Assembly: GCA_946965045.2 (NCBI GenBank)
Contig: OX337238.1
Span: 186,001 to 250,000, forward strand
Origin: Epithemia pelagica
Taxonomy: Eukaryota; Bacillariophyta; Bacillariophyceae; Surirellales; Surirellaceae
Length of the DNA: 64,000 nt
Direction of reading: 5' to 3'
Positions 11,793 to 22,752 of this stretch are shown one piece after another. Position 1 is the first letter of the stretch; each line of letters opens with the position of its first letter. Position numbers and translations under genes: made by a program. The notes under the pieces were generated by a model that had not been told where the DNA came from, searched no databases, and worked only from the letters and a program-made list of their open reading frames with translations.

Positions 11793-12387
11793 GAATCATG
11801 GAAAGCTAATAGCATACAAATAAAATTACCATTGATTCATTGTTTCCCACAATGCCATTCGTATACGACCAGAGATTCATTTCGAACAAACACATCATCT
11901 GGACCGGCCATGGCTCCTACGGTTTTGCATCATTGGCTTGGGAACAACAACACTAACTATATTACTAACTCATTCCGATTGGAGCGAGAAGGATGCGACG
12001 GAAGCGATGTAATATTGCCGTTTACGGAAGAGGGCGATGGATCTTCACCTTCCTTGTTGTTGTTGCGAAATGGGGTGTTTTGCTGGTTGTCCATGCTTGT
12101 GGATGGACAATTGAATGCAACACCAAGTATGCAGAAGTGTTGTTGGTAGTATGGTAAAGCTTAGAGGGGCTTGGGTGTAGTTGGAAAAGCTTCAAGGCGG
12201 ATGAAATCGACCTCACTTGTTTGGCACCGTGGTGGATGCGTTGAGGTGAAATGCAATTTGTATCAATGTCGTAAAATTGCCAATTTTGGGTGGGCGAGCC
12301 AAGGGGGTGAGTAAGAGAATGTACCTTTAGATACGACTTATGTGCGACCTGGACTCACCCCTGCTTGGGGGTAGTAGATAATTGGGC

Positions 12388-12848
12388 CTCTACTGTATGT
12401 CATAAACTTAATCCAATGCAAAACTTAGAAATAATTCCAAAAAGTAGAGCTTAAGTATAAGATCACGACTGCTACTGAATGACTTAGACGCACAATGACC
12501 AGCTGTGAATCACACGCCAGCATATTTTATACAATATACAAAAATGAATATGTTAATTAGTTGTTCGCGCCGTATTCTCCAAAGACCCCCAGACACTTCT
12601 CTAAATAACAAAGAAGGTTGTGTAAATAATAATGTCACGGGGAAGGCATACGATTCAGAATATTCATGTCTGAATATTTATAACCATTTTGATTTCAGAA
12701 TAAGTTTACGACGAAAGTTCATGAGCCGGGGCCTACCCCCGGACAAATTTCGTCTCAGATTTATCTCAAATCTAAAATGCTCAGGTTATGGGCTCAAATT
12801 TTAGTGCCGGTTGGGATTGAGATTTGGGGGTTACGACATACAGTAGAG
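12388..12848. repeat. Short inverted-repeat-bounded segment, possible MITE
   Basis: CTCTACTGTATGTC (12388-12401) recurs inverted at 12835-12848, and the similarity extends weakly for a few more bases inward. The 461-bp segment is AT-rich and non-coding. I see no clear target duplication, so its identity as a mobile element is uncertain. Confidence 0.4.
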
Positions 12849-13784
12849 TTCCATTATGCAACAAAAATAGCATCTATGAGTACAACTCCTATCAAAAGAG
12901 TACAAGAAACGAAAAGATGATATAGACAGGCAACTACTCCTACGACTCCCATAGTTCTAGCTAATCCTTGCTCATGATCAATGCTCTACTTCCTAGAGAC
13001 AAAGCAATCATTATGTTTTGTTTTTATCTGTGTTTTTTCTGATATCTAGGAGTAGTCCGCTAGAAAACTATCCGTTAACCCTAATGTGAGATCTATCGTA
13101 CAGGCATGCGGAAGTCTTGCGTACCGCGATCAGTTATTGTTTTACTCCTATATTATTGTCCTTTGTTGAGTCCTACTCTTTCCTGCATGAATACTTGTAA
13201 CTTCAAAGCTTGAATAGGATCAGAAAGCGAAAAGACTTGTTTCTGGTTGGGCTCTTGTCTCACTGTAGCACAAATACATCTAAGGAAGGAACGGTACGCC
13301 AGTTTATGGCGGTTTAATTATCGATAAGAAAGCACCCCTAAGCGCATCCTACTAGAATCATCCGCGCGCAGGACACGCGCACACCTACAAGAACACGCGC
13401 ACACCTACAAGAACATGCGCATGGCCCTTCCTCACGTTATTACTAAAAATGTGCTTTCCAGAACCAGCAAGCGCATGACCCACATTTCACCAACTTCAAC
13501 ACCATGCACAGTCAAGAACCAATAGTCATCACATCCCTCCACCTTCATGCACAGTCAAGAACCAACAGTCATCACATACCCTCCTATGTATGCACTCATC
13601 CTTGATTGTGTCACATCACCATCATGCGCATTACTCCAGCATCAAGTGCAAGCAAGTTGAACACAGTGCATTTAACTAACACCATGCACACATTCCCACT
13701 AACAACCAGCGAATGAATGGAACACAATACATGTAGCTATATAGGAGTAGTATATGAAATGAAACCAATTGTCACTCTGATCAA
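12849..13784. other. Non-coding region with short direct repeats and GCGCAT motifs
   Basis: No ORF is convincing. Direct repeats are visible: ACACGCGCACACCTACAAGA twice (13373-13412), and a CATGCACAGTCAAGAACCAA unit twice (about 13503-13580). GCGCA/GCGCAT motifs recur from 13351 to 13635. A similar GCGCAT-rich stretch occurs at 30930-31075, so this may be the subterminal region of the large element that follows. Confidence 0.4.
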
Positions 13785-15777
13785 TCACTGCCATGACCGT
13801 TTTCGTGGCCTTTTAGAAGGCCTTGTCACAGCATCATCATCTGCATACCCCATTCGAGAGCGATATTGCCCATTGAGAAACATCATGAACCAGATACCAC
13901 GGTCGCCTGCTCTGTCTTCACGAGCGATTTTCTCTTCCATATCCTCAAAATAGTCCATACCATCCTCATTCATACATCGACTTGAGTTCCAACTGCCTGA
14001 ATATTTGAAGCGAGGATACCTTGCTGAGGATGTATCAATCATTTGATCAACACCATTTTCATTGTACCACCTTGGATTTAATTCAAATAGTTTCGCCTTG
14101 AAAGTGGTCTTGCCCATGTGAGTCCACACATCCCAGCAATCCACAAGGATGGTCAATATGAACGCCTCGTCACTTGAAGTGAATAACTTCAAGGCCTTTT
14201 CGCAATGTTCCTTTCCCTGCTGCTCAGTGTGGTCACCAAAATTGAAATCAATCACGGTTTTATGCATATTCTCACCATAGACACATGGACCAAACAATTG
14301 CAAGAGATATGAATAGGCATAGTTGTCACACTTCTCTCCTCTCAATAACAGAAATTCTTCCAGGGTAGGCATTGGCCCAAAGTCTTCACAGTCGTTCAAA
14401 AGGCATGGATACCTCCGCTGGAAATTACTGTCACGCCATAGATCAAGACCCACATGTTCTAGATTCAGCAACAAATTATCTCACATCTCTTTATGAGAAG
14501 ACGACGTGATGAACCAACACATTCACTCTTCGATTGACACTTACTTATGAATGCTTTTCGCATGGAAGCCAGAACATTTGATCGTTTGCTTCGGAACTTG
14601 TCAAGCATATAAGGTGAATGTTCAATCCACCACTCCTCTTGTTGTTTTGTATCCGTAATACCTTTGCCTTTGAAATAGTGCTCAGTAAAATATGTTTTGC
14701 CATACTTCCCCCAAAGACCATTCGGATCTGCCTTAGTATCTTCGGACATGGAGAAATACTTGACATAACGCCATGCCACCTTCCGAACAAATGTATCAAA
14801 GAACTTCTCCGATACCACCTCAGGCTTTTTCTTCGGCTTTTGCTTCTTACTCTTGTCCTTTTCAACAGACCCTTTGTGTGTAGTGGATGTTACAATCGTA
14901 CTTGTCGGGCAAGATGATTGATTATGGTATACTGTTCTTGTCTGTGTTTCCTGTGCCAACTGATTTTGAATATCGTCTTGTAGAAGAGTTTCCATCGCCT
15001 GATCAGGCCCTGTTGTTAGCAAAGTAGATGACGAAGATGACGACATATCCGAAAGGGAAGAAACGTCGTTAGCAAAGGTATCACCTGATGCATTCAACCC
15101 ACAAACACCCCCGTCATTAGAGCCGTCTCACCGACAAATTGTCCTCCTCCATTTTGTGCATCTAACAACTTACTGACAAGTCCTCCAGCAGGAAAATGTC
15201 TTTCATTAGGATCAAAATCATCTCCATCATACTCACTGGGTCCATTGCTCATATTCTGCAATGCTCGTTGCATTTCAGGTCCAGTGAGAATATTTACACC
15301 GACGTCGTCTTCCTCCATGTTATTAACTGCCGTGTTTGTTGGTTGCGCAAAACCAGATGATGGTTGTGTTCTCAGCCCACCCTGTTCATTATTGCTATCA
15401 TCTGCTGAAGTCACATCGGCTCCATCTCTTTCTGAATTTGTTGCCTGCTCCAAAAGATTACCACTCCCTTCCACAGTTGTGCCTTCTTGTGCTTGTGCTT
15501 GATCGTTGTTCATCGAGATCTGTTCCTCTTCTTCCTCGTCATCAGAACTATCTTCTTGGAGTACTAAACCTCCATTGGCTGCTGCAATAAGAGCATCTTT
15601 GTTTGTAATTGTCCCGTCCTTGTTAGGAAGATTCTCTTTATTTCTTGTTGCCACTGCTGCCAAGATGCTTCTTCGTTGTCGTTCAACCTCTTTCTGATTA
15701 CTTCCATAGTTTGCATTTCGGACTGCTAAGGGTCGACGCCTCGTTGGAGCTGCATTTCTGGTGGTGACTCCTGCCAT
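13785..15777 (-). CDS. Unknown 619-residue transposon cargo protein, three exons
   Basis: Three adjacent ORFs join cleanly by splicing: exon 1 15777-15132, intron 15131-15085 (47 bp, GTGAGA...CAG with a CTAAT branch-like motif), exon 2 15084-14545, intron 14544-14459 (GTAAGT...TAG), exon 3 14458-13785. Phases match and the total is exactly 620 codons with the stop. The N-terminus is basic, then acidic and Asn/Ser-rich (E-E-E-E-E around residue 85). The middle is Lys-rich. The C-terminal 300 residues look globular with several Trp and Cys (W-W-I-E-H, L-V-D-C-W-D-V-W) and end in a basic tail. I recognise no domain. It is divergent from the transposase gene, with 564 bp between them. Confidence 0.7.
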
Positions 15778-16341
15778 CGTTTATCTTGGATGCTCCGTCT
15801 GATTTATGACAAGGATATGAACAAGAGCAGGGTGACAACAAGTCCTCTGATGGACAACTATTCAAATTCAAATGCTGGAATGCTCCATGTTTGAATCATA
15901 AACTCCGTGTTTGAACGATGGTCCTTTGGAGAACGTATGAAGATGAGCATAGGTGGTTTCAAGTACATCATACTTGTCAGATGGAACATTGGTGCATGGG
16001 TTTGAATGATTGTCATTTCCTTTCTAATGTCGACAGTGTAGGTATCCTCGGCATTGACACAGTGTTTGAATTCCAATCGCTACTATCACCGTTGGTATCT
16101 AACCCGGCAGGCTGGATTGGATTAAGTAAATACACACGACCGTTTGAAAATATTATGATCCGTTCATGTACATAAGCGATTTTCAGTCGCTTTTATGCAC
16201 CAACGTCGGCCGATCCACCCAATGCGGAGAAATTCTGATATATGCCACAAGATTGACCACCGATGTCTCAATTTGCAGAAATCGATTACAGAGCATTTTT
16301 CATTCCAAACCAAAATCTAAAACCACCAGCATCGTACCATC
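15778..16341. promoter_or_regulatory. Divergent promoter region between the 619-residue gene and the transposase
   Basis: This 564-bp stretch lies between two head-to-head genes. It contains several copies of TGTTTGAA/TTTGAA (15890-15935, 16060-16070) and no credible ORF. It presumably serves both genes; no defined promoter element can be named. Confidence 0.4.
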
Positions 16342-19300
16342 ATGGGCCAGCGTCGTAAAGTAAAAAAGAAGTCGCGAAAGAGATGCTCAAATACAAGCCA
16401 ACAAGAGGAGTCCTTCATATCCTTTCAAGTGTGTCGTTTCTGTCAATCACGTTTCGATGCAAGAGGAATCAGCCGTCACGAAACAGTTTGTGAATTGAAA
16501 ATGAACACACAAAGGAAATGGCCAAATGTTGGCAATGACAACAATGATTGTGCCAGTAATATGAATGCTGATCCAATGAATATTGATATCATGGACGATG
16601 AAACCACTATTCCGCATGCTGACCCACCAAAAGCATACTATGTACCTGGTGATACAGATAATATTATTCTGCGCAACAGCAAGGAGTGCCCGGTTGATTT
16701 TCCTGCGTTCCTTGATAGAGATGGGAAGCAATTGAAACTTCATAAACACGATGCAGCCTTGGTCTCACTTATGATGTTACTTCGGAAAGCTGGTTGCCCC
16801 AAATATTTGTACAATTCGATCCTGGCATGGTCGAGTGACACATACTCAAGATGCGGTCCTGGGTTCTTCCTGGACAACCATTCAAAGAGGAAAACGTTCA
16901 TCGAAAAGTTTTCTACCAAAGGTTTCAATTATCCCAAGGCAAAATTTTTCCCGGTACCAATGGAATTCACCCAAAAACAGGGTGTGGTTGTACCAGAGAG
17001 TGAGAAATCAATAACAACACCAGTATTTGATTTGATCAGTCAACTACAGCGTGTATTACAAGATCCCGATGCAACCAAGAAAGAAAATACGATCCTCGAT
17101 GATGACGATCCGTATCGTCCATATGTTCCAAACAAGCACATCCAAAATATACAAGACGGAGAAGTATTTCGGAAAACAGTGGAAAAATATAGAGATGATC
17201 CAGATGCCTTCGTGGTTGGTCTTGTCTGTTATATGGACAAAACACATGCAACAGGGGATGGAAGATATACATCGGAGCCTGTTGTAATGGTGCCATCTTT
17301 TCTAACGGAAACACAAATGAGGAAAGCAAGGCAACAGATCATCCTTGGGACTATTACAGACATGGAAAGAAAATCATCGGCGGCAAAACATATCCTCGAT
17401 AAAGGGACTCCTTGCCGAAATTATCATGCTCAATTGACTAAGATCCTCGAAGGTCTTGTCAGTATCCAAAAACAGGAAGGTTTATGGATGAAACTACGCC
17501 TCCATGGGATTATCAAAGTTGTCCGTTTGATATTGCCAATGATTGTTGTCAAAGGAGACGGGAAGTCTCAGGATAACCTTGCAGGTCGGTATGCCTCGCA
17601 TCATCCAAGTGTTGGAAGACTATTATGGTGTTGCAACATTAAACCAAGGGATAGCCGATACCCATGGCATGAATGTTCTTATATCAACGCTGCAAGTACA
17701 TACAAAATGTGCTTGAATGCATTGGGTCTTAATGAAAATCGAGAAAAACTGACTGAACAGGATGTTGATTACCAAGAGAGAGACAATGATACATTTTCGA
17801 CTTTGACTGTTCCTACCTGTTTGAGCACATCGCAAGTAAGTCAAGAAAATAGCAGAGATGGAGGGGTCAATACCCTTGTGTCAGCTGCAAAAACCCAATT
17901 GCATGACATGGGACAATATGCAGTCGATCTTTGTTTTTCCAAGGTTTACCTGGGTGAAGGAACCAATTCTGAACATGGGATTTTCTCGGCCAGTAGTTGT
18001 GATGTTCTTCATACATTGAAATCTGGGATAATGAGATACATCATGATTGACTTTTTCACGTTGATGACAAAAACTGAACGGGCCATGTTTGATTATGTCT
18101 ACAATTCAATCTTTCGGGCAAGTAGACAGACTGTATTCTCGTATTCATCGAAACTTGGATATCCCGGAACATCATTCTCGACCGGGATCAGTAACCTGTC
18201 AAAAGTAACTGCCAATGAGTGGGTTGGGATCATGTTTGCTTCAGCAGCTCTATGTGCCACTGCCAGAGGTCGCCTTATATTTGCGAAGAATATGGCAAAG
18301 AAATGGAACAAGGTGGTTGCGGAATGGAAAAAACGACAAGCAAAGCAAACATCCAAAACCACCAACAAGACATGTCAAGTGGACATGGATCAAGTGCAAG
18401 AGACAAGTGAACCTATTGCTGACAATGAAGATGATACTCCACCAGATGAAGAGTACGAACGTACACGTCTTGATGATGATGATAGTGTTGACATTGATAT
18501 CACAGCTGAAACTGTTTTTGATGATGACCCAGTTGCTTACAGGTCTATCTGGGATGTTGATGAGCGGGAACCATACATAGACTTCCTGCATCTATTCGAG
18601 ACTCTTTTGTGTTTCAACAGCTGGATTCGTATGGATACATTCTGGGAAACAGACCCAGACTCACAAGAAGGACAAACAACAGCTTCTAAGTCTCTCGAAT
18701 CAGTGCGGATTTTGATGGATGGCATCAGGAGATATGCACCCAGGCTCGATAAAAAAGGCAAATTGATGTCCAACGGGTGGATGATACCAAAATTCCACAA
18801 TCTCATACACATTATACAACAGATTCAGAATTTTGGACCAGCACGACTGCTTGATGTGGAGTCAGAGGAAAGTAATCACAAGGAAATTGTGAAATTGAAT
18901 GCAAAAACGGTACAGAAACGTGGAAAAGGAATTTTTGAGTCGCAACTTGCAGAAAATATCTGGTGGATGCAAAGCTTGGAAATGCTGCAGGAAGCAACAG
19001 GTCTTGAAGAAGATCATGTCACCTTTCTCCAGGAAGGGAAGTCGCCTTATGAAATAAGGAGAAAAAAGGGATCCCAAAACCAACTCCCTACCACATCAAC
19101 CTCAAATAGTTGTGGAACGGTCATAGTAGTATCCATGACCAGAGAAAAATGTTTGATTCCAGTACCTCACACGAACGTACATACTTCTGGTGATAATCAA
19201 GACCAGTCATCAAATGAAATAGAAAAGGATCTTCCGTCTCCATTGGGTATGTCGATTCAAGTTCCAGGCACGACCAGAAAAGAACAAGATGGATCAAACC

Positions 19301-19785
19301 GAAACCAGACGAGTAGTGTACACAGGCGATTGACAGCAGCACCACACGAGGAGGATGTGGTATCAGTGAATATCGAATTCCATTCCAAAACAAATCATGA
19401 CATGACATTGCCACAGTTTTGTAATCACTTCTTTCGATTACATTACAAACGCTTTTTTCATCATATAGACGGGATGAGTGATGATCCAACAAATGAGACT
19501 TCAACCACACTGGAATTGTTCGGGAGCACAGAACTTAAGTTCGAAGACCCCAGGATAGGAAATATACGGGCTCATCCGAATTATCAAAGCGAGGGGCCAT
19601 GGAGAGATTGGGTGATGGCTAAAGTTCCAAAGAAAAAAAGGAAACCTCTTGACGAGGTATACAACCAACCTCTCGGAGAATTTGATTTAGTTACAATGTC
19701 TGGGCCGTGCGCAACATCAAAGAATGGGCTTCCGAATTCAATGAAAGTGCCCGTGACAATCTCGAGAAACGCTGTAATGAAATGA
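16342..19785 (+). CDS. CACTA/Plavaka-type DDE transposase
   Basis: 1,147 residues from ATG 16342. The N-terminus is basic with a C2HC zinc finger (C31, C34, H46, C50). The catalytic region has the pattern I know from stramenopile and fungal CACTA/Plavaka transposases: Y-M-D-K-T-H (D299) followed by a T-S-E-P-V strand, V-K-G-D-G-K (D406) with L-A-G-R-Y and a C-C-N Cys pair, and late in the protein I-P-K-F-H ... F-G-P-A-R ... E-S-N-H-K-E (about residues 825-848) followed by a basic T-V-Q-K-R-G motif. An acidic low-complexity insert occupies about residues 690-730. A short coding-like, coiled-coil tail exists in another frame at 19692-19826 behind the acceptor-like TTTGATTTAG, so the true C-terminus may be spliced. 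No internal stop is present, so the gene could be active. Confidence 0.75.
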   Translation: MGQRRKVKKKSRKRCSNTSQQEESFISFQVCRFCQSRFDARGISRHETVCELKMNTQRKWPNVGNDNNDCASNMNADPMNIDIMDDETTIPHADPPKAYYVPGDTDNIILRNSKECPVDFPAFLDRDGKQLKLHKHDAALVSLMMLLRKAGCPKYLYNSILAWSSDTYSRCGPGFFLDNHSKRKTFIEKFSTKGFNYPKAKFFPVPMEFTQKQGVVVPESEKSITTPVFDLISQLQRVLQDPDATKKENTILDDDDPYRPYVPNKHIQNIQDGEVFRKTVEKYRDDPDAFVVGLVCYMDKTHATGDGRYTSEPVVMVPSFLTETQMRKARQQIILGTITDMERKSSAAKHILDKGTPCRNYHAQLTKILEGLVSIQKQEGLWMKLRLHGIIKVVRLILPMIVVKGDGKSQDNLAGRYASHHPSVGRLLWCCNIKPRDSRYPWHECSYINAASTYKMCLNALGLNENREKLTEQDVDYQERDNDTFSTLTVPTCLSTSQVSQENSRDGGVNTLVSAAKTQLHDMGQYAVDLCFSKVYLGEGTNSEHGIFSASSCDVLHTLKSGIMRYIMIDFFTLMTKTERAMFDYVYNSIFRASRQTVFSYSSKLGYPGTSFSTGISNLSKVTANEWVGIMFASAALCATARGRLIFAKNMAKKWNKVVAEWKKRQAKQTSKTTNKTCQVDMDQVQETSEPIADNEDDTPPDEEYERTRLDDDDSVDIDITAETVFDDDPVAYRSIWDVDEREPYIDFLHLFETLLCFNSWIRMDTFWETDPDSQEGQTTASKSLESVRILMDGIRRYAPRLDKKGKLMSNGWMIPKFHNLIHIIQQIQNFGPARLLDVESEESNHKEIVKLNAKTVQKRGKGIFESQLAENIWWMQSLEMLQEATGLEEDHVTFLQEGKSPYEIRRKKGSQNQLPTTSTSNSCGTVIVVSMTREKCLIPVPHTNVHTSGDNQDQSSNEIEKDLPSPLGMSIQVPGTTRKEQDGSNRNQTSSVHRRLTAAPHEEDVVSVNIEFHSKTNHDMTLPQFCNHFFRLHYKRFFHHIDGMSDDPTNETSTTLELFGSTELKFEDPRIGNIRAHPNYQSEGPWRDWVMAKVPKKKRKPLDEVYNQPLGEFDLVTMSGPCATSKNGLPNSMKVPVTISRNAVMK

Positions 19786-20029
19786 AAGAAAGATTGAAAC
19801 AATCTGTCAGCAATTCGACCTCATGATCATAATTTGCCTCTATGGGGGGTTGTCACATACCAGCACTCCCCTCCTAGCCTCCCCCCCCCCCCCCCAACCG
19901 TACGCGAGCCGACCAATTCAACTCAGAGTGTCACACACAAATTGGATGAAATAGTAGATACTTTCCATCGTTTTCCAAAAGTCATCCTCAGTCTTCAGTC
20001 AGTTAAGCTATTCTACTCCTCTTCAAACA
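19786..20029. other. Intergenic with a C15 homopolymer
   Basis: A run of 15 C lies at 19881-19895 between the transposase and the first Cys-rich gene. The flank is Pro/Ser-like low complexity with no ORF of its own. Confidence 0.6.
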
Positions 20030-21157
20030 ATGATCAACCCATACAAATCGAGGAAGAAAACAGTTCCACCCTTGGTGGTCAAACCAAACTTTCCAGTCAC
20101 AAAGATACCTCCATCTAATGAAGAAATGATGATCAACCCATATGAGCTAGAGGAAATAGGGACCCCAATGGTCAAAACGCACTCTCCAACCCCGAAAACT
20201 TGCGACGGTGAACATGACAAGAAGCCACCGCCTGCGTCCAAATCAATAATCAAATGTCATCCACTTCCTTCTTCTAAGCTTGATACCAAGGAAGAAGAGG
20301 AGAAGAAACTACCACCAATCAAGCGCCCATCGTATCAGTTGATCCCAAACCCATATAAGAAGAAGCTCAAGGTTGCCGATCCATCTACTATTCCAATCTT
20401 GCTATTGCGTGACTCTCCTCCGATGTGTAAACCAAGAGCAAACCGAGATAAGCTGCATCTCGAAGTTATTCGGTTCACTGAGCTTGTCAATAAAATCTAT
20501 GGATCCAATGATGTTCCCCCAGAGCCAGTCTGTCCTTGGTGTTTTGTAACCGACAACCTTTCAACAGATCGTAGACTTACAGGAAAATGTTGGCATCGCT
20601 TTGGTAAATCTCTCTCATGTGCCGATTGTTGTTATGGTTGTGGAGTGCCCATGAACGGATGTGATTCAGGTGGGAATGAACGTTGTTGCACCGAAGCCCT
20701 GTATATCCATGATTCGATGAATATCACACGCGAAGAATCAGACATAAACAAGGTTCCATTGGTGTGTAAGTCTTGCTTAAGGCCATGCAATTCTTATTCA
20801 GAATGCGTCTTCTCGCATGGTTGTTGGAACTCTTGCAACAAGTACTTCGTCTGGCGATTCTGTCATATTGCTGGACGGGCGTTGGTGTACGCACAATTGA
20901 AGCCCAATTGCAAAGGACCAGGCACGATTCCCAAACATGCACAGGATATTATCAAAAACGCAACAGAGTTGATGTACAACGAACTGCGAGATCCGATGGA
21001 GTCTTTTCAGTACACATCTCCATTTTGTCATGTTCTTGACCAAGACTCCTGGTCTAAATGGCTTGTCTCCATGTCTTTCGGTCGATACTACAATTACATG
21101 CCGTTCTTCCGTCATTGTTACACAGCCTTGATGTCTTCATCGAAACCATTGTATTAA
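20030..21157 (+). CDS. Cys-rich putative zinc-binding transposon protein, family member 1
   Basis: 375 residues from ATG 20030. The first 130 residues are Pro/Lys-rich and contain repeats of I-N-P-Y (residues about 2-5, 35-38) and a related P-N-P-Y. The C-terminal 225 residues hold many Cys in C-x-x-C pairs (C-P-W-C, C-A-D-C-C, C-K-S-C, C-N-S-Y-S-E-C), then F-V-W-R-F-C and, near the end, W-S-K-W-L-V-S-M and Y-N-Y-M-P-F-F. The same pattern occurs in the convergent neighbour at 21219-22160, so the two are homologous. I recognise no named domain; a structural zinc module is likely. The genes are tail to tail, 61 bp apart. Confidence 0.65.
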   Translation: MINPYKSRKKTVPPLVVKPNFPVTKIPPSNEEMMINPYELEEIGTPMVKTHSPTPKTCDGEHDKKPPPASKSIIKCHPLPSSKLDTKEEEEKKLPPIKRPSYQLIPNPYKKKLKVADPSTIPILLLRDSPPMCKPRANRDKLHLEVIRFTELVNKIYGSNDVPPEPVCPWCFVTDNLSTDRRLTGKCWHRFGKSLSCADCCYGCGVPMNGCDSGGNERCCTEALYIHDSMNITREESDINKVPLVCKSCLRPCNSYSECVFSHGCWNSCNKYFVWRFCHIAGRALVYAQLKPNCKGPGTIPKHAQDIIKNATELMYNELRDPMESFQYTSPFCHVLDQDSWSKWLVSMSFGRYYNYMPFFRHCYTALMSSSKPLY

Positions 21158-21218
21158 ACAAAGACTCGACTTCTTCCAAAGGCAAACTGGGAACAGATAA
21201 CAAGATTTATAATATATG

Positions 21219-22160
21219 TCAATGATCATTACCATCCATATTTCCACGTTCCAACTCCGCCGTCTCAGCCATTCTTTCGAGACAATTACGGAAGCACCTG
21301 ACAAAAAGTGGCATGTAGTTGCGAAAACCAGCCGTAGAATGAGGCAACGAAAGCAACCATACTGCCCATGTTTTATCAGATGCTCGGGCATAATCGTATG
21401 GGGCACAATCGTTATCATCAAAATAGAAACGGGATCGCAATTCCTCAAGCCAAACGCTGCGGACAATAGTAAACATTGGCCAGGTGATTTGACGGGGAAA
21501 GTTCACACCATCGTAAAATGATGTTATTTGAAAAGTACGCGCCACAATATGGCGTATGAGCATACAGAACTGCCACACGAAGTGCTTGTTCTCAGATTCC
21601 ACACAGACACTGCATGAATCCAAATCTGGTTGTGGAATCCCAAAAGGTATTGAGCGTTCGGGAATTCGGAAACATTCCCTACACACCTGACAATGAAATG
21701 TTGGATGCCTGTGGCGGTGACATAAGTTACAACGCATCAAAAAATTCTGCTGCCAGATAACCGAATAATCGAGATATGCCGCACGTGTTACCACTGTATT
21801 ATTTCCATGATTGCACTGGTGATGTGGTGTGGGACGACCAAGGATAACACAGTATGGACAGAGTTTCTCACCTCTAAGCATTTCGTCCACCAACCGTTTG
21901 AATTCAGTCTGGATTTCATGACCGACACGCATCTCTTCTCTGAGTTGTTCTATGACTTGTGGTACATCTTCTTCTTCATTATCGTAATCAAAAAAGATCC
22001 TCCCAGCGTCCCTGTAACAAGGCCGATCATTCACTTCCAAGTTCCTGTCGTTGATCGCCTGCATTTCTCGTCGTCGTCTACGTTCCCGAACATAAAAATC
22101 TTCTTCCTCCGATTCATCTCCCGATTCATCCTCCGGTTGGTCCTCCGGATTGTCAGCCAT
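21219..22160 (-). CDS. Cys-rich putative zinc-binding transposon protein, family member 2
   Basis: 313 residues if started at ATG 22160 (M-A-D-N-P-E-D-Q); the frame is open further upstream to 22271 but without another ATG. An acidic and Arg-rich N-terminus precedes the shared module: C-P-Y-C, C-N-L-C, C-Q-V-C-R-E-C, C-S-V-C, then H-F-V-W-Q-F-C and W-A-V-W-L-L-S-L ... F-R-N-Y-M-P-L-F-V-R-C. The order and spacing of F-V-W-x-F-C and Y-M-P-x-F match the 20030-21157 protein, though overall identity is low. Function unknown; two diverged copies in one element suggests a heteromeric or two-step role. Confidence 0.65.
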   Translation of the reverse strand: MADNPEDQPEDESGDESEEEDFYVRERRRRREMQAINDRNLEVNDRPCYRDAGRIFFDYDNEEEDVPQVIEQLREEMRVGHEIQTEFKRLVDEMLRGEKLCPYCVILGRPTPHHQCNHGNNTVVTRAAYLDYSVIWQQNFLMRCNLCHRHRHPTFHCQVCRECFRIPERSIPFGIPQPDLDSCSVCVESENKHFVWQFCMLIRHIVARTFQITSFYDGVNFPRQITWPMFTIVRSVWLEELRSRFYFDDNDCAPYDYARASDKTWAVWLLSLPHSTAGFRNYMPLFVRCFRNCLERMAETAELERGNMDGNDH

Positions 22161-22420
22161 TCTGTTTGCAGTCTCCTTCTCTTCGTTTTGCTGTGAATGC
22201 AAATACCTGTACTTGTTGCTTCTTCTTTGGATTTTTATGAAACCTCTGCTGTCATATGAACGAGAGTTCAACTGGAAATAGATCCACGGATAACCGATCG
22301 GTCGCGTTTGTGTACAGAAATCGTCACACTATACTATTCACTGTGAGTATTACCACATACTGTGAGGATAAGTGTAATCATTCCCAACATGGTCGCGTTT
22401 CACTCGCTGGGCTGACCTAT

Positions 22421-22680
22421 CGGTGTGGCTTTGCAAAATTCCATTGACATGGAACAATGACATGCTTCTAGAACTTGAATGGCTCCAAATTTTCGTAGAG
22501 ACCATTTGGGTATCATTTGCATGGACAGTAAAGGCTCTGAACTTGTCTATCATCAACCAAAAGACTTGCAATAGACCCTACCGGTGTGGTGTTGCCGTCG
22601 TCCCAAAATTCTATGGACATGGAGCAAAGACATGCTTCTAGAACTCGAATGGCTCCAAATTTTCTAGAGACCCTTGGGGT
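22421..22680. repeat. Two imperfect 90-bp direct repeats
   Basis: Both copies (about 22421-22510 and 22580-22675) contain GGTGTGG, then AAAATTC, GACATGGA, GACATGCTTCTAGAACT and GAATGGCTCCAAATTTTC. They lie in the gap between family member 2 and the 2,132-residue gene and may be regulatory or subterminal repeats. Confidence 0.6.
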
Positions 22681-22752
22681 ATCATAGGCATTGATTGATG
22701 GTAGGTAGTGGTTTTGCTGACAGGTGGACATGGTCTTGTATATTAGAAATCT

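Larger units (their letters stand above)
9684..12372. mobile_element. Mutator-like element (MULE) with long TIRs and a captured gene fragment
   Basis: The ends are long imperfect inverted repeats: left 9684-9798, right 12248-12372. Shared blocks are CCCCCAAGCAGGGGTGAGTC, CTCACCCCCTTGGCTCG and CGACATTGATACAAATTT. AGTAGATAAT is repeated directly at 9674-9683 and 12373-12382, a 10-bp (or 9-bp) target duplication. TIRs above 100 bp with 9-10 bp duplications are the Mutator pattern. No transposase is encoded inside. Instead there is a decayed multi-exon gene fragment (10728-11792) and a punctuated palindrome (10442-10655), so it resembles a non-autonomous, gene-capturing MULE (Pack-MULE). Confidence 0.7.

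Noticed and set aside
11135-11815. 226-codon minus-strand ORF within the MULE
   Set aside because: The plus strand carries a series of more protein-like fragments over the same bases, so this is antisense.
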